A stretch of DNA of 64,000 bases from Cristatella mucedo (taxonomy: Eukaryota; Bryozoa; Phylactolaemata; Cristatellidae), in contig WPIO01000026.1 of the NCBI GenBank assembly GCA_009760855.2, positions 1,201,001 through 1,265,000 of the forward strand, written 5' to 3'. Below the pieces are notes generated by a model that saw only the letters and a program-made list of their open reading frames with translations, had not been told where the DNA came from and made no database searches. This document shows, piece after piece, positions 23,620-35,419 of this stretch. The translations under genes and the position numbers were made by a program. The stretch's first letter is position 1. Every line of letters starts with the position of its first letter.

Positions 23620-25180
23620 TGAGTAATAGAATAGGATGGAAAAACAGAATTTTCTCAAGGTTCAGATGAGTTGAAAAAATATATAACTCAATATTGGTGG
23701 ATCAGAGATATGTTCTGTGTTAAAAAGGGATGCGATATATGGAGACTAGGCATAGTTTTATATAAAAAAATGGCGCAAAAAATGAAAAAATACTTACCGG
23801 ACAGAATTTAATGTAGGTGTGCACCAATTGTATTTAGAAAATTATTTGAGTCAGTAATTAAAAAATATTTAGAAATGAAACTTGAAGTAATACTAGAATG
23901 ATCCAATGATAGTTTTAATCAAGGCTGATGTTACAGGTATTCTCCTAATGGAATAATTGATAAAAAAAAAGTACATTGGTGGAGATGAATGACTATGGCT
24001 GGGAAGTGTTAAAGATAGATTCGCTCCACAATAGTATCATGCACGATCTTTACTAGGACTATATGTATTAGAATTAAGTCACTGCTATTTCTCTGAATTT
24101 GAAAGATTTGTAACTGGATTTATTGAGAAGTAATAAAATAACTTTATAGCTGCTGAAAATGCTAGAATACCTGCAGATCAAGACATAGACTTCTACAATA
24201 ATTATAATCATATATTAGATAAAGCGCCCTCGGAGAACTCACTCTCTTTCTTGGCGCTTTAAAATTGCTGCAAAGGAAGCAAAAATATAACTATATAAAT
24301 CAGTAAGTCACTATTTTTATTTCTGTTAGAATAAAAAAGATGCTTTGATCCTTAGTTTGGCATCATTAGCAAATTTGAAAGATTTAAAAGTAAGACAAAG
24401 TAAGGATATGATATAAAGTATCATATAGGAAAATCGTTAACTCAAAAATTTATAGACCAGATCCTGATAGATTTACTTGAATAATATCAGTAGCAAAACA
24501 AGTGTCATTAAAATATAAGATTTTAATATCCGATTATTTAGATTAATCCTAAAGTTGATATAAGTCAATTTGAAACAAAGTTTAACGGAAAATTATTATC
24601 AGATCTTGATGCTAATAGAAATACAGTTACAGACTTAGCACATCGTCACCTACTCATATGCTGTAACAAAGGACTGTTAGAAGAATTGATTTAAAGCACT
24701 TACATGAAGAAATCTTGGAAACGATTTTGATCCACGAGGTGCTGTAAATGTAAGCCAACTAAACTTATACATATACAAATCAGTAGATTGACTGGTAATT
24801 TAAATATTAATGGGTTGGCGATAACTTTACCATTGTGTAATGTTAATTGAATTATTCCAACTTTATTACTAGATGAACTTTGTGTTACATACAGAGGATT
24901 AAAAAGAGATGTTGTGCTGAGTGGAACTCTTGGAGCTAGTTATCTCAATATGAATGGAAATTCAAAATTAAATGCAGCAGATCCAGTTAATTACTCAGAT
25001 GTTGCTACAATAGGCTTTTGGATAAAACATTATATAAAATGTAGCAGAGGTCCTAGCTTGTCCATATTTACAACATCAATGATTTCAATATTAAAAACTT
25101 CTTATTCCTTCACATGGAATAAAACATTTTCCTCCAATAATGTTATTGGCAACAACGGTAATGGTAATCGGTGCATCTAA
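23620..25180 (+). pseudogene. Broken frames downstream of the capsid gene, unknown
   Basis: Contains protein-like pieces: GSDELKKYITQYWWIRDMF (about 23,660), EVILE...DSFNQG...YRYSPNGIIDKK (about 23,885-23,970), RPDPDRFT and ISVAKQVSLKYKILI (about 24,450-24,540), and LLLDELCVTYRGLKRDVV then LGASYLNMNGNSKLNAADP (24,860-25,010). In-frame TGA interrupts at 23,899, 23,926, 23,986, 24,478 and 24,848. No family recognised. An L2 tail (24,188-24,275) is inserted in this block. Confidence 0.35.
24188..24275 (-). mobile_element. L2-like LINE 3' tail, minus strand
   Basis: Carries TAGATAAAGCGCCCTCGG, AACTCACTCTCTTTC and GGCGCTTTAAAATTGCTGC, which is the family 3' end in reverse. It is a very short 5'-truncated insertion in the Polinton-like element. 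Confidence 0.8.
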
Positions 25181-25382
25181 TTGTGCTCCACTAAGACTCG
25201 CTAGTGAGACTTCTGTACTATCTGAAGACATTTGAGCTGTATGTAATGTACGCGTCTACCAAAAGACTATTATTTCTTAGATAATCTGGGAAACTACAAA
25301 GTAAACTTACTTATAAGTTATGTAATGACTTGAGTAACAAAAATGAAATGAAAGCGTTGCAAGTTCTTTTAACTTATATAGT

Positions 25383-25505
25383 TCTTTTGTGTGGTGCCCT
25401 AAGAGAACCTAATTCAGGCGGTTCACGTATGCAATGGGGCTGGAGCCCATGACCTCAGCCATACCTTGGCTAAGGCGAGCACCTTAAACACTGGGTGAAA
25501 CTGTT
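25383..25505 (-). mobile_element. tRNA-derived SINE, family A, minus strand
   Basis: The minus strand has an A-box-like CCCAGTGTTTAAGGTGCTCG, then GAGGTCATGGGCTCCAGCCC (B-box-like) and the LINE-like 3' end. It matches copies at 34,881, 45,492 and 47,481. Confidence 0.75.
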
Positions 25506-26059
25506 GCCTAGTAGCTGCTTTCCTAACTTTTTACACGGAAAAACTTTCACTATCATAAGAATTGCTCCACGCTCTAAACAATGGTTGTAACAAAATTTCT
25601 AAACATCTCTTCTTTAAAGGTTTCTTTTCTTCAGAGAACTTTTTACTGGGTTTGGATCTAAAAAAATGTGTATGAGAATAATGTCAATTAGAATAAATTG
25701 TTTCAGAATTATTATGAAGTACACTACTTTCAAGCTAGGTTTCATTACTCTCAAGATCACATAGCATATTTGACTTCAAAAGGTCATATAGGCATACTAA
25801 TAACTTATTTTACATAATATGCATTCACTTATTAGATAATTTTCAATATTTGTAGCTTTTCACATTTAAAATAAAATACTTTCATTACTAAAGAATATTA
25901 TTTTTAACTTGAAAAGAGAAAATAAAAAGGCAAGTATGATTCGGGGTCTAATATACGCCAACTATTCAGGTCTACACCAGAAGTTCCTAATGGTTTCTGG
26001 TACGTATTGGTACCTAATGACAGTCATTAGACTGACGTACTATATATGACCGTGATATT

Positions 26060-26510
26060 TGATACAAATATTGCATTATTTGTGATTTCTGTTGCAAGTA
26101 GATATGAAGACTAAAGAGCATTGAACAGCAAATCAACAAAAGAGTGGCCAAAGCAATAATTTATATCTATTGAAAATGAAAATTAGAACGGCCAAATAAA
26201 ATGACAGTAGATCCCAGGTCAGCTTTTAAAGGAGAATTCAAGAAAGAAATAGAAAGATGTGGGACGCATGTAATAGAAGCGACTAGCAAAAAGAACGTTT
26301 CACTAGTTGAGAGAATGAATCGAGCCACAGCAGAAAGACCTGTTTTGCTTAAAATGAAATGAGTTGGAGAATCTGAGTTGAGGAGATAACAGTAGAGGTA
26401 GCCAATGGATTGAAAACTTAGGAAAAATATTAAATCACTTTAATAATAAGTTACTAGAGCAATTGGAGAAGAACTAGCTGAAGCTATTAAAAGGAAGCTA
26501 AAAGTAAGAA
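26060..26510 (+). pseudogene. Polinton-type DDE integrase, broken
   Basis: Frames in order give FVISVASRYED and LNSKSTKEWPK (about 26,070-26,145), then MTVDPRSAFKGEFKKEI (about 26,200-26,245) and VSLVERMNRATAERPV (about 26,305-26,350), then SRGSQWIENLGKILNHFN (about 26,390-26,445) and AIGEELAEAIKRKLKV. These match the order in Polinton integrases: a first-aspartate DVASRY block, a VDPGSEFKG block with the second aspartate, and a VERFNRT block with the glutamate. The first catalytic aspartate position reads serine in this copy. A TGA lies at 26,360 and there are frameshifts. It would join element ends to chromosomal DNA if intact; this copy cannot. Confidence 0.72.
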
Positions 26511-26559
26511 ACCGAAAAACCATAGAAATATAAGAAAAAATGAGAAGCAATTAGAACTT

Positions 26560-29210
26560 GAATCGACGAATTAGAGGTCAAAGTGAGAGCATACTACCAA
26601 CTGTTACAAGATCCGACGGCTAGCAAGATATCTCATAGGTGAAAATACGAAACGTGAAACTTCCACTTTTATGTCACGTATGTTCTAAAGGTTTTGATAT
26701 TGGAGCGAAAATTAGTAAGTTCCCGTTTCCTCGTTGAAAGGATGTTGAACTTGTTGCCACCGGTTCACAGAGGATGGTGCTCGAGATGCTATTGGTCAGT
26801 TGATGCCGCCTTTCAGTACAATAAATTAAAGTCTACTAATAGCTCATCTCCTGAAGATCCAGAATCATCGCCTCTGCAGTCTTCACTTTCAGACAAACGT
26901 AGCCCAGCCGTAACTGAAATTGACAATGCCTTTCTCAAAACGAGTTTACACCCAAGTTCCTCAAATCGGCCATCGTTAGACCTATACTGCAAAAGCCCAG
27001 ATTAGATTCATACTTCCAAGAAAACTATCGCCCAGCTTCTCGTCTTCATTTGTATGTCAAAGATTCTTGAAAGCATTTTTGCCAAGCAGCTTTTAGCACG
27101 CAAATGGTTTGAAAGCTTGAACTGTCAGAACAATTTCAGTGGCGACTCAAGCGAAGCAGCTCCTCTGAAACAGTTTTGCTCGTGTAAGCAATTACATCTC
27201 ACTCAGCAACTAAGGCGGGAATGTTAGTGCCCAAGCTCTGCAAGATTAATCAGCTGCCTTCGACACTATCAATGACGGTATACTGCTTGAAAGATTGAGA
27301 AAAGTGATCGATCAGGCGCATAACGCCGTTGCATGGTTCAAAAAGTACTCGTCCGACCGTAGACACTGTGTAACTTGCTGGGGTCCGATCTCATTCGCCA
27401 GACAAGTCATCTGTGTAGCCTCACAAAGGACTGTCATCAATCATTTCCTATTCTCCATTTATACTGAAACTCTAACTTACTCGGGTCAATGGAATCGGCC
27501 ATTACATGTATACTGGCAATATTAGTAATTTCATTGAAACAGATTAAGGTCTCTGAAGGCGCCATGCAAATGCATTATTATTAAAATTTAAAGCGCATAG
27601 AAAGAAATTGAGTTCTTTGAGGGGCCCATAAAAATGTAACTTATTACTCAGCTGCATTTGTCGTTCAAACCGGCTGAATATGTTGCAACAGCTAATAAAC
27701 TGAATACTTGCTTTGCAGACGCTCAATTCTAGATGTCGGCACATTTACTCTAACCAAACAGCGATAAAACTGAGCAGCTGCTCGTAGGACCCCCAAGCGT
27801 GGCTGGAATAGAAGAAATCGCTCTTCCATTGGGTGATGCTGCTGTGCTACTATCACCGAGAGCTAATTATTTAGGATTCGTTTTTTTTTTAAGTTGCCTA
27901 AATTTTGAATTTCGTTGAGAATAGAACCTCCGCAGCTAGCGATCACATCTTATCTTTATCTTTGATTTGGGAATCTAACTTTTTAACATGGAATTGAGCT
28001 TCCTCCGGGTTTATGTCTTGGCTGGATAATTGCAGTTCCATTTATGTCTGGGCTACAGAAAAATGCCACTAGGCCATGGCAGCTTTCGATGAATATGGCA
28101 GCAAGATTAGTTTATAGATCCTAGACGTTTGACCACGTTTTTCCTATTCTGAACGAGCTTAGATGGCTTCCGGTTGACCAACAGATACAGAGCAAGTTCT
28201 TAGGCTGATCTGCAGGTCCGCTACGGCTTAACTCCTTTATACCGTGCTGAACTGCTGCACCAGTTTCAGCCTCCTCGTGACCGCAGGTACTCAACGGACA
28301 ATTGATTTGCTGCTTCTTTCCTTAACCCTGAGACCGTTGGTGACAGAAGACTTTGCTCAGCAGGTCCTAGAGTGTGGAACTCACTTCCGGAATTTTCAAG
28401 CAGCTACATTTCATCTCCTGCTACCGACTAGGGCACATCCTTTCCAGCCGACCTAAGTTGCTACTTCCATGGTACTCACTACCTCAACTGCACTCCTGAC
28501 TTAGCATGGCTTCTCTCTTTCCCGTTAATGCGTAAAATATAGTCTGTCTCTATCAAATATGTACCGAATGCCGCTTAGGCTGTGAGTTTGCAATAGAAAA
28601 CTATACTGCATAACACACAAATGGTGCTTTTGGCTTTGATAAATTACTGGCCGAGATACGTGAAATTGCATACATGTTGAACGTTTACCTGGTCAATGGG
28701 AATTGTAGTATTTGCTGAATTTATAGTTATAATGAAATTGTATACTCGCAAACACGGTCATGACTCTCTTTGGTGATGCACCATCCAAACCTCAGTGCCA
28801 AAAGTGTGTCGCAATGGTCTTTCGCTTTCGAGATAGATGGGCTACTAGGAAACCAGCCTACGCAAAAAACGAGGCACCATGAATCACATTGACTCAAAGA
28901 GCAGAGCAGTATTCATCAGAACTAGAGTTGGTTATATGACCACAGAGGCTTTGCATAGAGGAATCTGCGATGCTTTTCTATAACGAACTGAATCTCGTAT
29001 GTTGCAAATATTCTGCCAATGTGCAGAGTGAGGCTTCCATCTACCAACTAAAGATTCGTCCGTATCATTCCGCAGCCTTGAGAGTGGGATTCTCGACGAG
29101 TTACCGAGGCCAAGTGGTGCCGTAAACGCTTCATCTTTACTTCACGTGCTATTATATTCTGATACCTGGTGTAGTTTATGGTTGATATGGTTCGCTACCC
29201 GGTGCTGACG
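26560..29210 (+). mobile_element. Old CR1/L2-like LINE, degenerate copy C
   Basis: Aligns by eye with copy A (1,500-3,830) over about 2.6 kb, including GGTGATGCTG, TGCTGAACTGCTGCACCAG and the 3' region with GAAATTGCATACAT and GCACCATCCAAA. Frames are broken (for example 26,694-27,005 and 27,295-27,525 are fragments). Its left end closes off the Polinton-like sequence. A short piece of the younger LINE tail (27,585-27,640, with AAAGCGCATAGAAAGAAATTG) is embedded in it. Confidence 0.7.
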
Positions 29211-29299
29211 AATGCATTTAATAAATTATCATGCTCATTTTGCGACAATATTCAAAAATATAACTTGGAATATGTTTTCATTTTTCCTTCTATACAGAT

Positions 29300-30043
29300 T
29301 TGACTCCAATAACCGAGAAGTCTAGGCTTGTCAGTCAATAGAACGGGTTCGCAAGCTAAGTCAGCGGACACTCAGTGAGCTTTGCAAAATTAAGTATCAA
29401 GAGTTTTTTGTGATATTTCACAGACTTTGGCCTTATTAATTTGATCAATGCCCTGTGGTTTCTATCCACTATTTCGGACCGGTGATCTGGCACAGCAATG
29501 AATCGAAAGCAAAAAGGAGCAGAGTGAGCAGGCTACGACAAGCAGTGGCCAGAAAAGCAAGCAACTGAGGAAGGCACCCGATTAAAAACTGCCGGAACTA
29601 AGCAGGAACGTCGCAAAAGACGAACTAAAATCCTACAATCGGAAGAGACTGCAGAAACTAGATTGTGGACTTATTGCTTCCAAAGCTGAGAGAATGTCTC
29701 ACATATGAAGACATCCCAGACGGAATGATACTGCGAGTAAAATGTAATCACTCCCTTCACTATCCAGGTCATAGCACGGAATCCTCGCCCGATAATGGCC
29801 AGGCTTGTCTTACCACAAGTGCAGCGGACACTCAAGCCTGCGTTTTCATGCGATGCTGAAATTGTTTTGTAATTTTGTCGGGGCATATGTCTTTTTTAAA
29901 TAGTAGTAATCAATCAATTAAAGTCCATTGTTAGTACAATTTGGATGTAAAAATATGGGAAACGGGAAATTCCCAAGTAGAAACAAGAGCTGAAAGCTTA
30001 GCTTAGCTTAACTGCTCACCGGCCTACAAGTATACTCATGTAC

Positions 30044-30090
<47 letters not shown>

Positions 30091-31560
30091 AAGTGTACGT
30101 TAGGTACCGCTTGCACCAGCAGCTTGACACGTGTGGTCTACTTCGGCGAGCAGCTTTTTTAGCATTTTTCCGTATCAAAGTAATAGCCTGGTGCAGGTAG
30201 GGCTGCAAGATAGCGACGGCAAGAGCAGGTGGGGTGATCGACACGGTGTTGCTGCGCACCGCGACGGACAGAGGTGCGACTGTGCAATCTCGTGCTGCTT
30301 TGCATTTTGGCAAAAGGCATGTATGCTGTGTGTGCCTGCATTCTCGACGGTGACGACTTGGTGAGCCGTCTGCACGACTCGGAACCGAGACTCGAGGTTC
30401 CTCGTCGAACTGTCCGAACGACAACTTTTCCGCCTTTGTTCTTCGAAAGAAGTGACTTAAAATGGAGTGTAGAGCTAAACTGTAAATGTCTTCAAAGATG
30501 AATGCGTCTGGCTTCGATAGGCCTCGGTGATAGCCCAGGGCCAGTGGGTACGGGATGCTATGCTGAGGGCACCACGGGCGGCTGCTAAACGCGAGTTCAG
30601 ATGAAAGCCGATCGGGTTGATGGCAGCACTACAGACAGCAGCTCCGGATGCAGCCTCGCGGATTCGTGACCAGGAGCCGCAGTCCCATGGGCAGGCAGCG
30701 TGGCCGCGCCTCCTTGCTGCCGAAGAGCAAGACCTTGTACGGCAGCACGGTGCCGGGAAACTTCTCTTTTTGCTGCTCGTTGTGGCGCTTTATAATTCGA
30801 CTCTGTAATGTGGCTTGGAGTCGTGCTTGCTCATCTATTGCTTGAAAGCTGCCCCGGGCACTTGATCGCAGGACTTTATTACTCGATAGGCGATTTATGA
30901 CTGATTAGTGAAGGATTCAATATCGAGAAAATGCCTTCCAGTGGCCTTCATGGAGAGGGAAGTGAGATGGTCGGCTCGTGGTGGGCGGATGGGATTTTGG
31001 ACTCGGTGCAGAGCGGTACTATAGTGGTGAGCTGGTAGCCTCAGTGCAAAATATCTTCGTTGGAATTCTGCCTCACTATGCAGGTACAAAAACGACGCAT
31101 GGAACATAAAGTAAGCACGCCTTGCTACAAGCTGTGCGACAGAATCTCATCAAAAGGGTCGCTTCTAAAAGGCGAGTTTCTATACCTTTCTATCATTACC
31201 GCGAATCCAGAAAGTAACAGCTCGGGCCCGTCACCACCGTAGAAGCTTTCAGAGAAGGTAAACAATCATGGAGCGATATAATTGTACTGGATTAATCTAC
31301 TTGTATGAATCTGAGCTTCTCGAAGCGACACACTCCACTGCACTCAGCAGCTGGGCTAAAAAGCAGTACAGGTACGCTACATACGTACATGGCTATGTAC
31401 TTACAGGCGTGTACATACGTAGCCCAGCAGCGTCCGAACGAGACTTAATTTCTTCAATATGAGAAAAGTAACTTTGATTAGTGGTTTACAGAAAGTACCA
31501 TATTGACATATATTCGTACAAGCTTGGGTGTAGAAAAAGTGCTGAAAGAGTAAAAGTTAT
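29300..31560. other. No gene established; GC-richer stretch and TA microsatellite
   Basis: A TA microsatellite lies at about 30,045-30,087. The following 0.9 kb (30,100-31,000) is richer in CG and supports several overlapping frames on both strands, the longest a 138-codon minus frame that runs into the microsatellite. None has a recognisable domain, so I treat them as composition effects. A promoter or first exon could hide here, but nothing decides it. Confidence 0.4.
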
Positions 31561-31668
31561 TTTTCAGATTTATTTCCTTTTTTAGACACAATAATGGCCA
31601 GAGAGATGTGTACTGCGAATCCGATGGAGTGTTCCCCGTCACTGCGCTTCCATCTGTAGAGGATTGCC

Positions 31669-32722
31669 TTATGGCTTCTCACACAACGAGGTGCCGGGTT
31701 TCAGAACCACCATTCTTTTGCTGACATGATGGGGTGGAGTGGCCGGAGGATAGTAGCGACAAACCAGCCCAGGTTTGCAACCGCACGACGCGAAGCCGAC
31801 ATAGTGACAGCTTTGGTGCTCCTGTATGTACTTGACACAACGGCCTATAAAGAGATTTGTTCGCTCTTGCCAGCGACTGACAGATCACTAGATGCATAAT
31901 CTATCACTGCGAAGCTAGCATCGCCGATCCCATGAAAGAATGCGCGAGTATGGCTGACAGTAGAGAATTGATTTTAAAAAGATGCAGCGGTCGCAACGAA
32001 TCTCCCTATACTTGCACGAGAAAACCTCGAGCGAAATAATTATAACTTGCAAATGAGAATAATTGTACTGAACACATTTCGGTAAATTAGTGTGCCTTCA
32101 ATCTTTTATCCTGATGCTAACAAGTTTGCATCTCCTTGCTGTCAGCTAGAGAGAGAATGCTTACATAACTACCAAATGCACGCACAAACAGAAGATGAGA
32201 GACTGTATTACAAACCTCCATCCAAAGACTGCAGCGGCAGGAACGCTGACACGTCGCGTTTGCTCAAAATGTGGAACCGTATCTCAGGCACGCAGCATTC
32301 ATCTGGCCGGCAATGATTTCCTTTATTGCACGAGCTGAAGCCGTTCACCACCTGTATCACAATGAGTGCATTTCATTTTACAATATTGGGTTAGTAATTC
32401 AGCGAGCCATTGGAGACCTAAGCTGCCAGCTGCAGCAGTGCTACCGAGTCGCCCACACCGGTCGGCCTTTCCAGCTCCCCGGCCGCTGCCCTACTGTGAA
32501 TGCGAGAGTGCTGTACGATTGCTGGACGCTGCGCATGCGCTGCAGCCCCTTACTATGCGTAGAGCTCAAAGCTCTGATCTGACGAACAAAGACATACAGC
32601 TCGCTGTAAACTATCTGAAGCATCCGCCAGTGCCCAGCGGAGCCGCCGACTGCAACACGCACGGCAGTACTTACAAAGGTGAAGCAGGCAATTACACACA
32701 GCAGGAAACAAACCTTCGCCAT
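31669..32722 (-). CDS. Secreted ten-cysteine prokineticin-like peptide, gene 1
   Basis: Three exons on the minus strand: 32,675-32,722 (48 bp), 32,216-32,351 (136 bp) and 31,669-31,844 (176 bp), giving 119 residues. Exon 1 encodes MAKVCFLLCVIACFTF, a signal-peptide core, and ends at GTAAGT (phase 0). Exon 2 carries CNKGNHCRPDECCVPE (C-x5-C-x4-C-C) and ends at a GTTTGT donor (phase 1). Exon 3 starts after TATAG and carries RCVKYIQEHQSCH, FASCGCKPGLVC and KPGTSLCEKP. The ten cysteines and their spacing resemble prokineticins, MIT1-type peptides and arthropod astakines (colipase-like fold); the C4-C5 and C9-C10 loops are longer. Two SKR dibasic sites are shared with the paralogues. A secreted signalling, haemocyte-factor or venom-like role is possible; function is inferred only. 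An AATAAA lies at 31,569-31,574. Confidence 0.82.
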
Positions 32723-32764
32723 CTTCTGAGGCACTACTTTTCACTCCTCCCACAGTTGCTGCCG

Positions 32765-32774
32765 TTAATATACT
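32765..32774 (-). promoter_or_regulatory. TATA-like box of prokineticin-like gene 1
   Basis: The minus strand reads AGTATATTAA about 45 bases upstream of the start codon. If transcription starts about 30 bases below it, the 5' leader is very short. The other two complete paralogues also have TATA-like boxes. Confidence 0.45.
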
Positions 32775-33989
32775 GCTCGTGGCAAACAAATCCACGAATG
32801 AGGGGATGAGAATTTCTCGCTCAAGTTGGCATACCCGTTTCCCCCATAATCGTTATTTTCATCTTTCAGGAAGCCTCACAATCGCAGCCGATGTTCGTGG
32901 TAAGACTGGTATGAATCAGCTTATAGTATTCGCCGAGCCGTTCTCCCGGTTAAAATACGGCGCCAGCGGCTGGGTGGCTGGGATCATTACGGTCTTCAGT
33001 GGAAAATCCTTTGGTTTTGGATTTCTGAAATGGCATACGGACCTCGTTGATTGTCTCGTGTGCACTACGGCAGCATTTAGGGCTCTGATCGGCTACTATA
33101 GGTACAGGTTTAGGTTCCAGCTTACTGTTTTATCTACAATAGGGTCACTCATAACTAGTAAGTTGAATACTCAAAATTAGCTTGGCCAGAATATCAAATG
33201 TTGTCTCTGCGCGGTATCTGTGTGGTTTTCTGTTTGTAAAATGATCAGTGAAAGCGTTCAAAAGTAAACTAGCATCTTCATAGTTTCGCCTTTCTTTTGA
33301 ATGCAGACTGCTAAATCAAGCTTAGGTATCAGTCCTGCACTCAAGCAGTTATCGTGCAAGGATCCTGCTTTTGTTTTTGCTGTTGCTTATGGCACTTTAT
33401 ATCACGCCTTATTGCAGTTTCGTAGTGGCATCCTGCTTCCCTGAGTGTTAGTCCAACTCGGCTGGAATATTTTTCGTCCTCACTTCAGCATTCTTGTGCA
33501 TGACAATGTGCATATAGCCATGGTTGAATATGGAAAAGCATCTTTCGGACTTCCGACGTTATATTGTCTAACTACTGTGTGATACGGTCTAACTAAAATG
33601 TGCAAAAGAGAAATATAGCCCAACAACACTTCATTTAATGGCTGGCGATTTGCACAGAAACAGTACAATTGCACAAGAATATCCAAGAATTCATAGATTA
33701 CTTTTCTTAAATTGCTGTAAGTATTCATTATCATTGCTATTATTGTCGCTGCTATAGTTAAGGTTCTTCTGCCGCTCTATACGTGAGTTTTTTTAAATCA
33801 AATGACATTCTCGCCTCCTGAAATAGAGCGCTCTGACATGGGTTCGTGTTCGTTGCAGTATTCTTCCGAAAACCGAAGTTCTTGCGAACATCGTATATGA
33901 AAACGAAACAGCTATGACCTGTTTAAAGTTATGCTAATTGTTATTTGACCGTAACGCGTAAGAAATTACGTGCCTATGGATATCTAAAC

Positions 33990-34640
33990 GCTTATCGCTT
34001 CGGACTGCTGGGTCTCCCACGCCGGCGCCGCCTTTGCTACGCCGGCTGCTAGTAACCTGCATGTTAGTTATGATCGTCAGCAGCTGTTATCGCTTCGTCA
34101 TCGTAGATCAAATGCATTCCTAGATATTAATGTTGTTGCTAAGATTCATGAACTATGCATTAACAAAAGAAAAGCACCCAGTAGCCGCCGCGGTGGCCGG
34201 AACCGCCAGGTCAGACGCTGCTTGTTGGGCAGGAACTGCGAGCTGAGTACCCGCTCGTTCGGTATTCCTAGCATTGTCTCGAACCGCTCAGCTCGCTCCC
34301 CCACATGCGTCACTGTAAATCTTTCCAACTTAGTGGTCATCAAGCCTGTTGTAACTCCATCGGCCAGACTTAACACTTGCCTTTGGAATCCTCGCTCAAT
34401 GTGCAATAAACCTCTGGTAATAAGCCACCTTATTTATGAAAATGGTATCGACCTGCTCGCCCTAACTGAAACTTAGCTAAAATCGATAAACTGCCCGACA
34501 ATAGAAGACGCTACTCCATCTGGTTTCTCGTTCTTTCACACCCCTAGATCAATCAAAACTGGAGGCTGAGTTGCTCCTAGAGAGAGATTAAGTTATCCGA
34601 GGGCGCTTTATCAAGTGCATTATTATTATTATTATTTAAT
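33990..34640 (+). mobile_element. Internally deleted L2-like LINE (5' part joined to 3' tail)
   Basis: The plus strand (about 34,060-34,560) encodes the region before and at the start of the LINE endonuclease: SRRGGRNRQV, then CVTVNLSNLVVIKPVV, LWNPRSMCNKPLVISHLI and IDLLALTET. Near 34,575 the endonuclease frame stops abruptly and the sequence becomes the family 3' tail (GAGAGAGATTAAGTTATCC, GAGGGCGCTTTATCAAGTG, then ATT repeats). The central reverse-transcriptase region is missing, so this is a non-autonomous deletion derivative or a template-switch product. It is the only place in the window where the LINE's 5' coding end is visible. Confidence 0.8.
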
Positions 34641-34880
34641 TTTAATAATTTACTTGCCACAATGGTCTGAAATTAATTCCACTGAAGCAACGGGTCTTAC
34701 TGCTAAGGGAAGCTGCAATGCTATCTCATGCTAAAACACAGCTGTTAATGTATATCAGTTTTTATAATTCAAGAGCATTAGCATCTAACTATGAAATTGA
34801 AAAATAAATTGAAAGAATTTAGTCCAACTAGCCAACAGTTGTGTCTGTGCCAAAGGTCATTCGGGAACATTCATAATTTG

Positions 34881-35030
34881 GTTTTGCCCAGCGGTTAAGG
34901 TGCTCGCCACGATCAAGGTGCAGCCGAGGTCGTGGGCATTAGCCCTGTGGCATATGTGCAGCGCCTGTATAGAGAATGGGTTCTCTTATGATGCTATAAA
35001 TTAATTTTATTTATTTATAATTATAAGGTA
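34881..35030 (+). mobile_element. tRNA-derived SINE, family A
   Basis: Has an A-box-like CCCAGCGGTTAAGGTGCTCG, then GAGGTCGTGGGCATTAGCCC (B-box-like), and a 3' end with GCGCCTGTATAGAGAATGG and GCTATAAATTAATTTTATTT. The tail resembles the LINE 3' end. Confidence 0.82.
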
Positions 35031-35419
35031 TGCGAGTCTGAACTGAAATGCAGGGGCTTTAAGATCTGATGACTAAATTAGCTTACGAAGCTTCGCTCGT
35101 TAATATTTTTCTGTGATATCCACAGAAGGAACTAAAGGACCTAAAGTTATAGCTCATTTTAAAGTTGAGTTTTTATTTTGCAAATTCAGAGCCAAAACGA
35201 AATAATTGAAAGCAAAAATGCTAACAATTGCCTGTGCATTATTCAGAGCATCAGTGCGGAGCAATAAAGGTCAGCATTAAATTACACAGCATTACGATGC
35301 TGTACTTCACTGAAACTAAGCGTCTGACGAGAGCTTGTCACACCTTCATTCGCCGCCTTATACGAAAAATGTATGTGACTGAAGAGCCTCGTTTTGTAGC
35401 GGCAAAGGAGCCTCGAGGC

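Larger units (their letters stand above)
16560..26560 (+). mobile_element. Decayed Polinton/Maverick-like element (adintovirus-related)
   Basis: About 10 kb of much more AT-rich sequence with a protein-like but broken frame set, all on the plus strand. Two parts are recognisable: a double-jelly-roll major capsid gene (22,083-23,560) and a Polinton-type integrase (about 26,060-26,510). Together they point to a Polinton/Maverick or adinto-like element. I found no protein-primed DNA polymerase, packaging ATPase or protease, and no terminal inverted repeats, so the copy is partial. A Tigger-like transposon, an L2 tail and a SINE interrupt it. TGA is unusually frequent among in-frame stops. Boundaries are approximate; the right end is set by the LINE at 26,560. 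Confidence 0.7.

Noticed and set aside
30045-30087. CRISPR or other ordered array
   Set aside because: It is a simple TA microsatellite; no spaced repeats of CRISPR type occur anywhere in the window.
30008-30424. 138-codon minus-strand frame
   Set aside because: It runs through the TA microsatellite (encoding alternating Ile-Tyr) and overlaps several other frames in a GC-richer patch; no domain.
31679-31897. Minus-strand frame of 72 codons over the last exon of gene 1
   Set aside because: Wrong phase; the correct phase gives the cysteine pattern shared with genes 2-4.
32366-32809. 147-codon plus-strand frame
   Set aside because: It lies antisense to exon 1 of prokineticin-like gene 1 and its first intron; the minus-strand exons have matching splice sites and paralogues.
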